Positions 26,314 through 35,706 of a stretch of 64,000 nucleotides of DNA are shown here, in pieces (the first letter of the stretch is position 1; every line of letters begins with the position of its first letter). The stretch covers positions 1 through 64,000 of the forward strand of contig NZ_JOGO01000001.1 in the NCBI RefSeq assembly GCF_000719475.1. Reading direction: 5' to 3'. A program made the translations under genes and the position numbers. The notes under the pieces were generated by a model. It did no database searches and was not told the DNA's origin. It saw only the letters and a program-made list of their open reading frames with translations. The DNA comes from Streptomyces sp. NRRL F-5630. GTDB lineage: Bacteria; Actinomycetota; Actinomycetes; Streptomycetales; Streptomycetaceae.

Positions 26314-28245
26314 TCAGTCGCGCGTGCGCTCCACCTGCTCGTCGGCGGCGGCCCGCTCCGTCTCGTACGCGCCCTGGAGGCTCGCGACGAGACCGGTGAC
26401 CTGCCGGGCGATGTCGGGGGCCGTGAGGCCGATCTCGGCGAGCACCTCCTTGCGCGAGGCGTGGTCGAGGAAGCGCGGCGGGATGCCGAAGTCGCGCAGC
26501 GGGAGGTCGACGCCCGCGTCGCGCAGCGCCTGCGCGATCGCGGAGCCGACGCCGCCGACGCGGCTGTTGTCCTCGACGGTGACGACGATGCGGTGCTTCT
26601 CTGCGAGCGGGGCGAGCGCCTCGTCGACCGGCTTCACCCAGCGCGGGTCGACGACGGTCGTGGAGATGCCCTGCTTGTCGAGGAGCGTCGCGGTCTCCAG
26701 GCACATCGGGGCGAGGGCGCCCACGGAGACGAGGAGCACGTCGGGGTGCTCGCTGCCCGCCTCGCGCAGCACGTCCATGCCGCCGACACGGCCCACGGCC
26801 GGTACGGCGGGCCCGACGACGCCCTTGGAGTAGCGGACCACGGTCGGCGCGTCGTCGACGGCGACGGCCTCGCGGAGCTGGGCCCGCAGCTGCTCGGCGT
26901 CGCGCGGCGCGGAGATCCGCAACGACGGGACGATCTGGAGCAGCGACATGTCCCACATGCCGTTGTGCGAGGCGCCGTCGTCGCCCGTGACGCCCGCGCG
27001 GTCCAGGACAAAGGTCACTCCGCACTTGTGCAGGGCGACGTCCATGAGGACCTGGTCGAAGGCGCGGTTGAGGAAGGTCGCGTACACCGCGAAGACGGGG
27101 TGCAGGCCACCGGTCGCGAGCCCGGCGGCGGAGACCGCCGCGTGCTGCTCGGCGATGCCGACGTCGTAGACGCGCTCGGGGAACGCCTCGGCGAACTTCT
27201 TGAGGCCGACCGGCTGGAGCATCGCCGCGGTGATCGCGACGAGGTCCTCGCGCTCACGGCCGATCCGGACCATCTCGTCGCCGAAGACCGAGGTCCAGCT
27301 CGCCGCCGCCGTCTTGACCGGCAGGCCGGTGTCGGGGTGGATGGGGCCGATGCCGTGGAAGCGGTCGGCCTCGTCGTGCTCCGCGTGCTCGTAGCCGCGG
27401 CCCTTCTGCGTGATGCAGTGGACGATGACGGGGCCGCCGAAGCGCTTGGCGCGCGTCAGGGCGGACTCCAGGGCCTCCATGTCGTGGCCGTCGATGGGGC
27501 CGACGTACTTGAGGCCGAGGTCCTCGAACATGCCCTGCGGCGCGATGAAGTCCTTGAGGCCCTTCTTCGCGCCGTGCAGCGTCTCGTAGAGCGGGCGGCC
27601 CACGACGGGGGTGCGCTCCAGCATCTCCTTGCCGCGGGTCAGGAAGCGCTCGTAGCCGTCGGTCGTGCGGAGCGTGGCGAGGTGGTTCGCGAGGCCGCCG
27701 ATCGTCGGCGCGTAGGAGCGCTCGTTGTCGTTGACGACGATGACGAGGGGGCGGTCCTTGGCGGCGGCGATGTTGTTGAGCGCCTCCCAGGCCATGCCGC
27801 CGGTGAGGGCGCCGTCACCGATGACGGCGACGACGTGGTCGTCCTTGCCGAGCACCTGGTTGGCCTTCGCGAGGCCGTCGGCCCAGCCGAGCACCGTCGA
27901 GGCGTGGCTGTTCTCGATGACGTCGTGCTCGGACTCGGCGCGCGAGGGGTAGCCGGAGAGGCCGCCGCGGGTGCGCAGCCGCGAGAAGTCCTGGCGTCCG
28001 GTGAGGAGCTTGTGCACGTACGCCTGGTGGCCGGTGTCGAAGAGGACGCGGTCGCGCGGCGATTCGAAGACGCGGTGCAGGGCGATCGTCAGTTCGACGA
28101 CCCCGAGGTTGGGGCCGAGGTGGCCGCCGGTCTTGGAAACGGCCTCCACGAGGAAGGTCCTGATCTCCCCGGCGAGCTGGTCGAGCTGCTCAGGGCTGAG
28201 CCGGTCCAGATCGCGCGGTCCCGTGATGCGGGTCAGCAGCGGCAC
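26314..28245 (-). CDS. dxs: 1-deoxy-D-xylulose-5-phosphate synthase Dxs
   Basis: 643 aa transketolase-like enzyme. It has an N-terminal TPP domain ([39 protein letters not shown] with the GDG...N thiamin motif), a pyrimidine-binding domain ([34 protein letters not shown]) and a C-terminal transketolase domain. It condenses pyruvate and glyceraldehyde-3-phosphate to DXP, the entry to the MEP isoprenoid pathway and to thiamin and PLP precursors. It is monocistronic, with AAGGAGG eight bases before the ATG. Streptomycetes often carry two dxs copies; whether this is the main one cannot be told from the window. Confidence 0.96.
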   Translation of the reverse strand: MPLLTRITGPRDLDRLSPEQLDQLAGEIRTFLVEAVSKTGGHLGPNLGVVELTIALHRVFESPRDRVLFDTGHQAYVHKLLTGRQDFSRLRTRGGLSGYPSRAESEHDVIENSHASTVLGWADGLAKANQVLGKDDHVVAVIGDGALTGGMAWEALNNIAAAKDRPLVIVVNDNERSYAPTIGGLANHLATLRTTDGYERFLTRGKEMLERTPVVGRPLYETLHGAKKGLKDFIAPQGMFEDLGLKYVGPIDGHDMEALESALTRAKRFGGPVIVHCITQKGRGYEHAEHDEADRFHGIGPIHPDTGLPVKTAAASWTSVFGDEMVRIGREREDLVAITAAMLQPVGLKKFAEAFPERVYDVGIAEQHAAVSAAGLATGGLHPVFAVYATFLNRAFDQVLMDVALHKCGVTFVLDRAGVTGDDGASHNGMWDMSLLQIVPSLRISAPRDAEQLRAQLREAVAVDDAPTVVRYSKGVVGPAVPAVGRVGGMDVLREAGSEHPDVLLVSVGALAPMCLETATLLDKQGISTTVVDPRWVKPVDEALAPLAEKHRIVVTVEDNSRVGGVGSAIAQALRDAGVDLPLRDFGIPPRFLDHASRKEVLAEIGLTAPDIARQVTGLVASLQGAYETERAAADEQVERTRD

Positions 28246-28489
28246 CCGTGCCTCCTTGCAGTAGAGCTGTCGAACCTTGCCGGGTCTGGCGGTCTTGCGA
28301 GTCTAGTGTTCCGCCTCGGCGCCTCGTCACCGGTTCGGGGCGAGCTGTGTCACTTCGTACGCGGGGGCGGGGCCGGTCCATGATCCACCCTGCCGGGGGC
28401 GCAGGCCACCCGGGGGGGGCCGTTTGCCCGCGGCGCTTCCGGTACCGCGTCGCTTCCGGCGCCGTCAGGAAAGTACGACAACATACGGG

Positions 28490-28527
28490 TGCCCCGCCTC
28501 TCCGTACGTAGACGTGGAGACGGGGCA
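28490..28527 (-). terminator. xyl operon terminator
   Basis: TGCCCCG/CGGGGCA (7 bp) plus TCTCC/GGAGA with a two-base bulge and a 12-nt loop, 20 bp past the xylH stop. The remaining ~240 bp up to dxs holds the dxs upstream region and no gene. Confidence 0.75.
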
Positions 28528-28546
28528 GCCCGGTCGCCGGTTGCCG

Positions 28547-29848
28547 TCAGGCGCGACCGGCCGACTTCTGGGTCTTGCGGGTCACGGAGTCGATGACGAC
28601 CGTGGCCAGCAGCACCGCGCCGGTGATCATGTACTGGACCGGCGAGGCGACGCCCTCCAGGGCGAGACCGTTCTGGATCGAGCTGATCACGAGGACACCG
28701 AGCAGGGCGTGCCAGGTGCGGCCGCGTCCGCCGAAGAGGCTGACGCCGCCGATGACGGCCGCCGCGATGGAGTTCATCAGCAGGTCACCGGTACCGGCGC
28801 CCTGGTTGGCGGTGGCGATCTTGGAGGCCAGGAAGAGGCCGCCGGCGCCCGCGAAGGCGCCCGCGATGCCGAAGACCGAGATCCGGATCAGGGTGACGTT
28901 GATGCCCGCGCGCCGCGAGGCCTCGACGCTGCCACCGAGGGCGAAGACCTTGCGGCCGTAGGAGGTGCGGCGCAGTACGAAGTCCGTGAGGACCACGAGC
29001 GCGAGGAAGACGACCAGCGCGAGGGGGGTGCCCTTGTACTGGTTGAGCATGATCGCCACGGCGAAGGCCAGGACGGCGAGCAGCACGGTCCGCAGGATGA
29101 TCTCGCTGAGCGGACGCGAGGGGACGTCGGCCGCCTTGCGACGACGGGCGTCCAGGAAGGAGCTGAGGAAGAAGAGCACCACGGTGACGAGCGCGAGGCC
29201 GTAGGCCACGGCGACGTCGCTGAAGTAGTACGTGGTGAGCTTGACGATCCCGCCGTCGGGGTTGAGGTTGATCGTCCCGTTGTCGCCGAGGATCTGGAGC
29301 ATGAAGCCCTGCCAGAACAGCAGTCCGGCGAGGGTGACGGCGAAGGCGGGGGCGCCGAGGCGGGCGAAGAAGAAGCCGTGGATGGCGCCGATGACGAGGC
29401 AGGTGGCGATGGCGATGAGGATCGCCAGCCAGTCGTCCACCCCGTGGTTGACGGAGAGGACCGCCGAGAAGGCGCCCGCGACACCGCTGACCGAGCCGAC
29501 CGAGAGGTCGATCTCGCCGAGCAGCAGGACGAAGACGATACCCACCGCGATGAGCCCCGTGCCGACCATGGTGATGCTCATGGCGGTGAGGTTGCCCGCG
29601 GTGAGGAAGCCCGAGTTCAGGCTCTGGAAGATGATCCAGATGACGACGAGACCGGCGATGACGGGCATGGTGCCGAGCTCGCCGCCGCGTATGCGGCGCT
29701 TGAACTCGGTCAGGTAGCCGGCGAAGCCCTGCTCGCGCACGAGCAGCCGGGGGTCGACCGCGGCGATGGCGCCCGCGGCGCTCTCCGGGTTGCTGGTGCT
29801 GTCCTGCACCGCCCCCGGGGTGTCCTTCTTCACGTTCTGGGCGCTCAC
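28547..29848 (-). CDS. xylH: Sugar (xylose-type) ABC transporter permease XylH
   Basis: 433 aa, about 10-11 membrane helices after a ~50-residue cytoplasmic tail. RbsC/XylH-family marks: VFVLLLGEIDLSVGSVSGVAGAFSA (Asp-Leu-Ser-Val-Gly), VALGGSVEASRRAGINV-like loop FALGGSVEASRRAGINVTLIRISVF, and GVSLFGGRGRTWHALLGVLVISSIQNG. It forms the channel of a D-xylose/ribose-type importer with the ATPase and binding protein encoded upstream. GTG start overlapping the xylG stop (GTGA at 29845-29848). The order matches the S. coelicolor xylFGH locus as I recall it. Confidence 0.9.
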   Translation of the reverse strand: MSAQNVKKDTPGAVQDSTSNPESAAGAIAAVDPRLLVREQGFAGYLTEFKRRIRGGELGTMPVIAGLVVIWIIFQSLNSGFLTAGNLTAMSITMVGTGLIAVGIVFVLLLGEIDLSVGSVSGVAGAFSAVLSVNHGVDDWLAILIAIATCLVIGAIHGFFFARLGAPAFAVTLAGLLFWQGFMLQILGDNGTINLNPDGGIVKLTTYYFSDVAVAYGLALVTVVLFFLSSFLDARRRKAADVPSRPLSEIILRTVLLAVLAFAVAIMLNQYKGTPLALVVFLALVVLTDFVLRRTSYGRKVFALGGSVEASRRAGINVTLIRISVFGIAGAFAGAGGLFLASKIATANQGAGTGDLLMNSIAAAVIGGVSLFGGRGRTWHALLGVLVISSIQNGLALEGVASPVQYMITGAVLLATVVIDSVTRKTQKSAGRA

Positions 29849-30624
29849 TTCTGGTCTCCCACACTGCGGGCCGCGCGGCGGGTCACGGCGTTCTCCGTGG
29901 CACCGGTGATGGCGGAGATGATCTCTTCCTGGGAGGTCGTCTTCACGGGGAAGACACCGTTGTTGCGACCGAGCCGCAGAACGGCGACGTTGTCCGCGAC
30001 GGACTTCACGTCGGCCATGTTGTGGCTGATGAGGACGACCGCGAGGCCCTGCTCGCGCAGGCGCTCCACGAGGTCGAGGACCTGCGCGGTCTGCTCGACG
30101 CCGAGTGCGGCGGTCGGCTCGTCGAGGATGACGAGCTTGGGCTCGCCCAGCATCGAGCGGGCGATGGCGACGGTCTGGCGCTGACCACCCGAGAGCGAGG
30201 CGACCGGGATGCGGACGCTCGGGATGCGGATGGAGAGCGTGGTGAGCAGCTCGCGGGCGCGGCGCTCCATCTCGACCTCGTCGAGCACGCCCCAGCGGCG
30301 CACCTCGCGACCGAGGAAGAGGTTGCCGACCACGTCCAGGTTGTCGCAGAGCGACAGGTCCTGGTACACGGTGGCGATGCCCAGCTCCTGGGCGTCGTGG
30401 GGGCGGTTGATCGAGACCGGGCGGCCCTCCCACTCGATGACACCGTCATCGATGGAATGGGCACCCGCGATCGTCTTGACCAGAGTGGACTTACCGGCGC
30501 CGTTGTCGCCGACCAGGGCGAGCACCTCGCCAGCGTGGACCTCAAGCTCTACGTCGGTGAGCGCCTGCACGGCACCGAACCGCTTGGAGACCCCGCGCAA
30601 CGCCAACACGGGCGCAGCGGACAC
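29845..30624 (-). CDS. xylG: Sugar ABC transporter ATP-binding protein XylG (single NBD)
   Basis: 259 aa: one nucleotide-binding domain with Walker A GDNGAGKSTLVK, signature LSGGQRQTVAIAR, Walker B LVILDEPTAAL and switch-loop His (VVLISHNM). The E. coli sugar ATPases of this class have two fused NBDs (about 500 aa); this one has one and must dimerise. GTG 30624 is chosen because AAGGAG lies nine bases upstream, whereas the ATG at 30633 directly abuts it. It is translationally coupled to xylH, and 224 bp with a hairpin separate it from xylF. Confidence 0.9.
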   Translation of the reverse strand: MSAAPVLALRGVSKRFGAVQALTDVELEVHAGEVLALVGDNGAGKSTLVKTIAGAHSIDDGVIEWEGRPVSINRPHDAQELGIATVYQDLSLCDNLDVVGNLFLGREVRRWGVLDEVEMERRARELLTTLSIRIPSVRIPVASLSGGQRQTVAIARSMLGEPKLVILDEPTAALGVEQTAQVLDLVERLREQGLAVVLISHNMADVKSVADNVAVLRLGRNNGVFPVKTTSQEEIISAITGATENAVTRRAARSVGDQK

Positions 30625-30803
30625 GTGAACCATCTCCTTCGCCGCCTGACCGGCGGGGATGCCGCGCCCGGTGGGGGGACCGGACGCGGTGGGTTGAGCA
30701 GATTGGGGGGATTCCCGCCCGGTGGTCCGTCCGGCGCCCCGTCCCGAGAGCGGGACTGTGGAGGGGACGGGGCACCGGACAGGTCTGGGAGGGCGCGAGA
30801 CGA

Positions 30804-30835
30804 GGCGCTCACCGGCCGGGGACCGCGTGAGCGCC
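30804..30835 (-). terminator. Attenuator-like hairpin between xylF and xylG
   Basis: Perfect 9-bp stem GGCGCTCAC/GTGAGCGCC with a 14-nt loop, 14 nt past the xylF stop. It could stabilise xylF mRNA and reduce read-through, so that binding protein exceeds the membrane parts. Confidence 0.65.
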
Positions 30836-30848
30836 GTCTCGACCGCGC

Positions 30849-31979
30849 TTACTTCAGGCCGGCCTTGTCGCAGGCGGCCTTGTAGTTGGCGGTGCAGATC
30901 TCCGAGAGCTTGTAGATCTTGTCCTTCAGGACGGTGTCCTGGATGTTGTCCGCGGTCAGCGAGACAACGGGGATGATCTTGCTGGGAATCCCCTTGTCGG
31001 TGCCGCTGTCGACCTTGTCGGGCGCCACGGAGGCGAGGTCCTCGCCCTTGCCGATCGCGACGGCCAGCTCGGCGACCGTGTTGGCTTCCTGCGGGTAGGA
31101 CTTGTAGACGCTCATGTACTGCTCACCCTTGAGGATGCGCTGCACGGCGGCCAGCTCGGCGTCCTGACCGGTGACCGGGGGGAGCGGCGAGATACCGGCG
31201 GCCTTGAGGGCGGTGATGATGCCGCCGGCCATGCCGTCGTTGGCGGAGTAGACGCCGACGATGTTCTTCTTGCCCAGGGCCGAGATGGCGCCCTCCATGT
31301 TGGAGTTGGCGTTCTCCGGCTTCCACTCCTTGGTGTCGTACTCCTTGCCGATGTCGACCTTGCCGTCGAGGACGGAGTGCGCGCCCTTCTTGTAGTCGCC
31401 CGCGTTCGGGTCGGTCGCCGACCCGTTCATCATGACGACCTTGCCGTCCTTCGCCTTGTCGCCCAGGGCCTTGAGCAGGGCCTCGCCCTGCGCCTTGCCG
31501 ACCGACTGGTTGTCGAAGGAGGTGTACGCGGAGATGGGGCCCTCGGCCAGGCGGTCGTAGGCGACCACCTTGATGCCGTCGTCCACGGCCTTCTGCACGG
31601 AGGAGCGGATGGCCTTGGCGTCCACGGCGTCGACGATCAGGACGTCCACCTTGTTGGTGATCATCGTGTCGACCTGCTGCGCCTGGAGGCTCGCGTCCTG
31701 CTTGGCGTTGTTGTAGACGACGGTGCCCTTGCCGTTGGTCAGCTCCTTGACCTTGGCGGTGATCAGCGGCTTGTCGAACTTCTCGTAACGCGCGGTCTGG
31801 TTCTCCGGGAGGAGCAGACCTATCTTCAGCGCGTCGCCCTTGGACTTGCCCGACGAGGACGAGTTGGCGTCGTCCTTCTTGCCGTCGTCGCTCTCCTTGG
31901 CGGACCCGCAAGCGGCCAGCGAGACGGCCAGACCGGTGGCGGCAAAGGCAAAGGCAGCACGACGCATACGCGTGTTCAT
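30849..31979 (-). CDS. xylF: Xylose-type sugar-binding lipoprotein XylF
   Basis: 376 aa periplasmic-binding-protein-1 fold lipoprotein. Signal peptide with lipobox (ATGLAVSLAACGSAKESDD; Cys about residue 24), then a Ser-rich linker and the two-lobed domain: KIGLLLPENQTARYEKFDKPLI, DVLIVDAVDAKAIRSSV, VVAYDRLAEGPISAY and GVYSANDGMAGGIITALKAAG. It captures D-xylose or a related sugar and delivers it to XylGH. It is the first gene of the operon, divergent from no gene but preceded by the rok7B7 3' end. AGGGAGG lies upstream of the ATG, and a GTTAA-N3-TTAAC palindrome lies 80-92 bp upstream. Confidence 0.92.
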   Translation of the reverse strand: MNTRMRRAAFAFAATGLAVSLAACGSAKESDDGKKDDANSSSSGKSKGDALKIGLLLPENQTARYEKFDKPLITAKVKELTNGKGTVVYNNAKQDASLQAQQVDTMITNKVDVLIVDAVDAKAIRSSVQKAVDDGIKVVAYDRLAEGPISAYTSFDNQSVGKAQGEALLKALGDKAKDGKVVMMNGSATDPNAGDYKKGAHSVLDGKVDIGKEYDTKEWKPENANSNMEGAISALGKKNIVGVYSANDGMAGGIITALKAAGISPLPPVTGQDAELAAVQRILKGEQYMSVYKSYPQEANTVAELAVAIGKGEDLASVAPDKVDSGTDKGIPSKIIPVVSLTADNIQDTVLKDKIYKLSEICTANYKAACDKAGLK

Positions 31980-32058
31980 GGAAACCTCCCTGACGAGGCC
32001 GCGTCGCTGCGGCCGAGGTGGCTGGAAGTCAACTCGGCCACACGAGCGGCGTCAAGGA

Positions 32059-32071
32059 GTTAATACTTAAC
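32059..32071. promoter_or_regulatory. AT-rich palindrome GTTAA-TAC-TTAAC upstream of xylF
   Basis: Perfect 5-bp arms in an otherwise GC-rich 118-bp gap between rok7B7 and xylF. ROK repressors usually bind AT-rich palindromes near sugar-transport promoters, so this is a candidate Rok7B7 operator. Confidence 0.5.
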
Positions 32072-32097
32072 GAGATGGCAACGGTGTCATGCGTTTG

Positions 32098-33309
32098 CTA
32101 AGTGAAGGCAGGGCGTCCGGCCGAAACCGGCGCCTCCAAGAGGGTCGAATCCCCCATTTCACTCAGCGCGAGAGCGAGCGCTCCCAGGACCTCCGCCCGG
32201 CCTCCGAGGGCCCCGGGGAGCACGGAGAGCTGCCGCGCGGCGCTCGGGATCGCGTACCGGCCCACCGACTCGCGGATAGGACCGAGGATCAGCTCCCCCG
32301 CCTCGGCGAGGTCCCCGCCGAGCACGACACGGCTCGGGTTGAGCAGATTGCAGAGGTTCGCGACCCCGCTGCCGATGTGCCGTCCCACGTCGCCCACGAC
32401 GCGCCTGCACCCCGGGTCGCCCTCGCGGGCCAGGCGCACCATGCGCTCCAGGGTGAGCTCGGCGCCGTGGCTGGAGTGCAGCAGCGGCAGGACGTAGCGC
32501 GCCGCCGTGAAGGTCTCCAGGCAGCCGCGGTTGCCGCAGCGGCACACCGGGCCCGCCTCGTCGAGCGTGATGTGCCCGATCTCGCCCGCCGTGCCGCCCG
32601 GACCCCGGTAGATCCGCCCGTCGATGACGAGCCCGGCGCCGACCCCGCTCGCGACCTTGATGTACGCGAGGTCGCGCACCCCGCGCCCCGCCCCCCACAC
32701 CAGCTCGCCGAGCGCGCCGAGGTTGGCGTCGTTGTCGACGTGCACGGGCACCCCGAGCCGTCCGCTCAGCTCCTGGGCCGGGCGGGTCCCCGACCAGCCC
32801 GGCAGGATCGACGTGGAGCCGAGCGTCCCGGACTCGACGTCGATGGGCCCGGGCACGCCGAGCCCCACGCCCGCGATCTTCGCCTCGTCCACCCCGGTCG
32901 CCGAGATGAGCCGCGCGACGACCTCCTCGGCCCGGTCCAGACCCTGCGCGGCCGAGGCGTCCACGTCGAGCGGCTCGGACTCCTCGGCGAGCACCTGGTG
33001 CGCGAGGTTGCCGAGCGCGACCCGCAAGTGCGTGTGACCGAAGTCGACGCCGATGACGATGCCCGCGTTGCCGCTGAGCGAGACGCTGCGCGCCCGGCGC
33101 CCGCCCGCCGAGGTGGGCGTGACCTCGACGGTGCCGATCTCGCGCAGCTCTCGGACGATGTTGGAGACGGTGGCCGCGGAGAGGCCGGTCGTCCGCGCGA
33201 TCTCCGCCTGCGTCAGTGAGCCGGCGAGCCGCACCGCCCGTACGACGCGTTCCAGATTGGCCCGGTGCAGCGACGACTGCGACCCCGGAGTCTCCATTGC
33301 CCCATCCAC
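32098..33309 (-). CDS. rok7B7: ROK-family transcriptional regulator, Rok7B7 orthologue
   Basis: 403 aa. Winged HTH at about residues 18-75 (SLTQAEIARTTGLSAATVSNIVRELREIG), then the sugar-kinase-like ROK domain: GIVIGVDFGHTHLRVALGN (phosphate loop), GVGLGVPGPIDVESG, and the zinc signature GHITLDEAGPVCRCGNRGCLETF (about 250-275; CxCGxxGCxE). In S. coelicolor Rok7B7 lies between xylFGH and the ngc sugar transporter genes and links carbon catabolite control to development and antibiotic output; the same arrangement here supports orthology. An ATG at 33297 is an alternative start. Confidence 0.88.
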   Translation of the reverse strand: MDGAMETPGSQSSLHRANLERVVRAVRLAGSLTQAEIARTTGLSAATVSNIVRELREIGTVEVTPTSAGGRRARSVSLSGNAGIVIGVDFGHTHLRVALGNLAHQVLAEESEPLDVDASAAQGLDRAEEVVARLISATGVDEAKIAGVGLGVPGPIDVESGTLGSTSILPGWSGTRPAQELSGRLGVPVHVDNDANLGALGELVWGAGRGVRDLAYIKVASGVGAGLVIDGRIYRGPGGTAGEIGHITLDEAGPVCRCGNRGCLETFTAARYVLPLLHSSHGAELTLERMVRLAREGDPGCRRVVGDVGRHIGSGVANLCNLLNPSRVVLGGDLAEAGELILGPIRESVGRYAIPSAARQLSVLPGALGGRAEVLGALALALSEMGDSTLLEAPVSAGRPAFT

Positions 33310-33694
33310 TCCCGCCCTCGACCGGGCGCCCCGCAGCGGGGCACCCGCGACCGGTCACAAGGAGTGACGGCGGCCACGTACAAGTTGTGAACTCCAAGTT
33401 CCGCTGTCGGGGTTGCCGCAGTCAAGTCCTTGACGGACTTCGTTGTTCGCGCGTGAGCGGTCCGCCACCGGGCGCGGCCCGGCCGGGAGACCCGGAGGAC
33501 CGCGCCCGCCGCCGCCCCGTGGGACCGCGGCGGGCGCGGTGCGTTCCGGCCGGGCCGATGCGGTGTCAGTTCGCTTGCGCGAAGGGTGAATCCCGGGGAG
33601 CGGGGCGGGCGTTCACGCTCCCGCGCCGCTCGCCCACCCCGTACCGGCTACTCGGGCATTCGCGCTCCCCGCCGCTCGCCCCGCCCCGTACCGG
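33310..33694. other. Intergenic region between ngcG and rok7B7 (385 bp)
   Basis: Contains the rok7B7 upstream region, the ngc terminator (33499-33540) and a two-copy tandem repeat at 33612-33699 that runs over the ngcG stop codon. No gene was seen. Confidence 0.6.
33499..33540 (-). terminator. Terminator hairpin downstream of ngcEFG
   Basis: Perfect 14-bp stem (ACCGCGCCCGCCGC / GCGGCGGGCGCGGT) with a 14-nt loop, about 155 bp after the ngcG stop. Confidence 0.75.
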
Positions 33695-33699
33695 CTACT
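33612..33699. repeat. Two-copy tandem duplication, 47-bp period
   Basis: Two ~41-bp units (33612-33652 and 33659-33699), both ending in CCCGTACCGGCTACT and about 85% alike. The right copy contains the ngcG stop codon, so the left copy looks like a duplicated 3' end. Confidence 0.7.
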
Positions 33700-34669
33700 T
33701 CACGGCCCCCGCGGTGAGCCCTTCCTGCACTTGGCGCTGGAAGAGGATGTACGCGGCGAGCACCGGCAGCATCGCCATCACGAGCCCCGCGAAGAGGCCC
33801 GAGTAGTCCCCCTTGTACCCCTGGCTCGTGGCGAGGGCCACGAGCCCCTGGGTGAGGACCTTCTTGTCCTCGTCGGTGTTGAGCACCGTCGGCAGCAGGT
33901 ACTGGTTCCACTGTCCGAGGAAGTTGAAGATCCCGACGCTGATGAGCCCAGGGCGGGCCATCGGCAGCATGATCTGGAAGAAGGTGCGGGTGTGGGACGC
34001 CCCGTCGATCATCGCCGCCTCCGCGACCGAGCCCGGCAGGGTCCGGAAGAAGGCGGTGAGGAAGAAGACCGTGAAGGGCAGCGAGTAGGCGATGTAGACG
34101 AGGATCAGGCCGTGTGTGGTGTTGAGCAGCCCGAGGTTCTTCATGACGAAGAAGAGCGGCACCAGCGCGAGGATGACCGGGAAGCTCATCCCGCCCACGA
34201 ACAGGTAGTAGATGAAGCGGTTGCCGGGGAAGTCGAAGCGCGCCAGGACGTAGGCGCACATCGAGCCGAGCAGCAGTGTGCCGACGAGCGAGAAGCCCAC
34301 CACGACGACCGTGTGGAGGAAGTAGTCGCTCATGTGCGCGTTGGTCCATGCCCGCGACCAGTTGTCGAAGTGCAGCGAGTCCGGCAGGGCCCACGGGTGG
34401 TTGAAGATCGACCCGTCGTCCTTGAAGGAGGTCATGACCGCCCACAGGAGCGGCATGACGACGAGGATCGCCCAGAGCACGAGGAAGCCGTGCGAGAAGA
34501 CGTTGAGCACGCCGCCCGTCTTCGCTCCGCCCCGCGGCTCACGGGCACCCGCCGTGGCCGTACCGCCGGTTTTGCCCACCGGGCCGTCCTGCCCGGGTAC
34601 GGACGCCTCCGGGGCCGCGTCGGCGGGTTCGCCCCGCTCCGCCGGGGAGGGGGTGTCGGTGGTCTTCAT
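33695..34669 (-). CDS. ngcG: N-acetylglucosamine/chitobiose-type ABC transporter permease NgcG
   Basis: 324 aa. A ~60-residue Pro/Ala/Gly-rich cytoplasmic tail, then six membrane helices of the MalG type (FLVLWAILVVMPLLWAVMTSF, YFLHTVVVVGFSLVGTLLLGSMCAYVLARF, GLISVGIFNFLGQWNQYLLPTVL). EAA loop EAAMIDGASHTRTFFQIMLPMARPG contacts the ATPase. No ATP-binding gene is present in this operon; in streptomycetes such CUT1 importers share the MsiK ATPase encoded elsewhere. ATG overlaps the ngcF stop; TAG stop. Confidence 0.9.
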   Translation of the reverse strand: MKTTDTPSPAERGEPADAAPEASVPGQDGPVGKTGGTATAGAREPRGGAKTGGVLNVFSHGFLVLWAILVVMPLLWAVMTSFKDDGSIFNHPWALPDSLHFDNWSRAWTNAHMSDYFLHTVVVVGFSLVGTLLLGSMCAYVLARFDFPGNRFIYYLFVGGMSFPVILALVPLFFVMKNLGLLNTTHGLILVYIAYSLPFTVFFLTAFFRTLPGSVAEAAMIDGASHTRTFFQIMLPMARPGLISVGIFNFLGQWNQYLLPTVLNTDEDKKVLTQGLVALATSQGYKGDYSGLFAGLVMAMLPVLAAYILFQRQVQEGLTAGAVK

Positions 34670-35706
34670 CAGAACTCCAGCCGCTCGCGCCTGCCCAGCC
34701 GCATCACGAGGCCGGAGAAGATCAGCGTGATGACGAGCAGGGCGACGCCGATGGTCGTGGCGTAGCCCGCCTGCCCCTGGCCGAACGCCTTCTGGTAGAC
34801 GAGCAGCGGCAGCACAGTGGTGGAGTCGGCCGGGCCGCCGGGGCCCACCGACATGATCTGGACGACGGCGAATGCTTCCGCACCGAGCGAGAGGATGCCC
34901 ATGTAGACCCAGCCGGACTGCACGGTGTCCCAGAGCAGCGGCAGGGTGAGGCGGAAGAAGGTCGTGAAGCGCCCCGCGCCGTCGAGCAGCGCGGCCTCGT
35001 ACAGCTCCGAGGGGATCGAGGCCATGCCGGCCGAGAAGAGCACCACGAAGAAGCCGACCTGCGTCCACACGAGGACGGCCATGATGCACCACAGGGCGAG
35101 GTTCGGGTCCCCGAGCCACTCCGGTTGCACGCTGCCCAGACGGACGCCGCGCAGCACGGAGTTGAGCGCGCCGGTCTTCGGGTTGTACGCGAACTGGAAG
35201 AGCAGGGCCACGATGGCGATCGAGAGGACCTGCGGGAAGAAGTAGACGATCTTGTAGAAGGACGAACCGCGCACCCCCGCGATCGCCGCGCCCTTCCGGC
35301 GCCGCCCGCCCACGTTGATCATGAACGAGAGGAAGAGGGCGATGCCGAGGACCACGACGGGCAGCAGGACGACGTACGTGACGCTGTGCTGCGCCGACTT
35401 CCAGAAGGTGTCGTCGTCGAACATCTTCTTGTAGTTGCCGAACCCGACCATCTTGAAGTCGGGGCTCAGACCGGTCCAGTCAGTGAAGGAGTAGTAGATG
35501 GCCTGGATGAACGGCCAGATCACGAAGACCGCGTAGAGCGCGAGCGGGACGATCAGGAAGCCGATGACGAAGGGGTACTTGCCACGGTCGGCGGCGCTGC
35601 GGGGGCGCTTGGCCGCGCGGCCCGGGGCTGTCTTCCGCGCCCGGCCGGGGGCCGGGGCGGACGCGGGATCCGTCCCGGCTCCGGCTGCGCTGTGCTCGCT
35701 CGCCAT
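34669..35706 (-). CDS. ngcF: N-acetylglucosamine/chitobiose-type ABC transporter permease NgcF
   Basis: 345 aa MalF-type permease: Arg/Lys-rich N-terminus, first helix FVIGFLIVPLALYAVFVIWPFIQAIYYSF, further helices (VVLLPVVVLGIALFLSFMI, CIMAVLVWTQVGFFVVLFSAGMAS), and the EAA motif YEAALLDGAGRFTTFFRLTLPLLWDT. It pairs with NgcG to form the membrane channel. ATG start overlaps the ngcE stop by one base and its own stop overlaps the ngcG start, so the three genes are tightly coupled. Confidence 0.9.
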   Translation of the reverse strand: MASEHSAAGAGTDPASAPAPGRARKTAPGRAAKRPRSAADRGKYPFVIGFLIVPLALYAVFVIWPFIQAIYYSFTDWTGLSPDFKMVGFGNYKKMFDDDTFWKSAQHSVTYVVLLPVVVLGIALFLSFMINVGGRRRKGAAIAGVRGSSFYKIVYFFPQVLSIAIVALLFQFAYNPKTGALNSVLRGVRLGSVQPEWLGDPNLALWCIMAVLVWTQVGFFVVLFSAGMASIPSELYEAALLDGAGRFTTFFRLTLPLLWDTVQSGWVYMGILSLGAEAFAVVQIMSVGPGGPADSTTVLPLLVYQKAFGQGQAGYATTIGVALLVITLIFSGLVMRLGRRERLEF

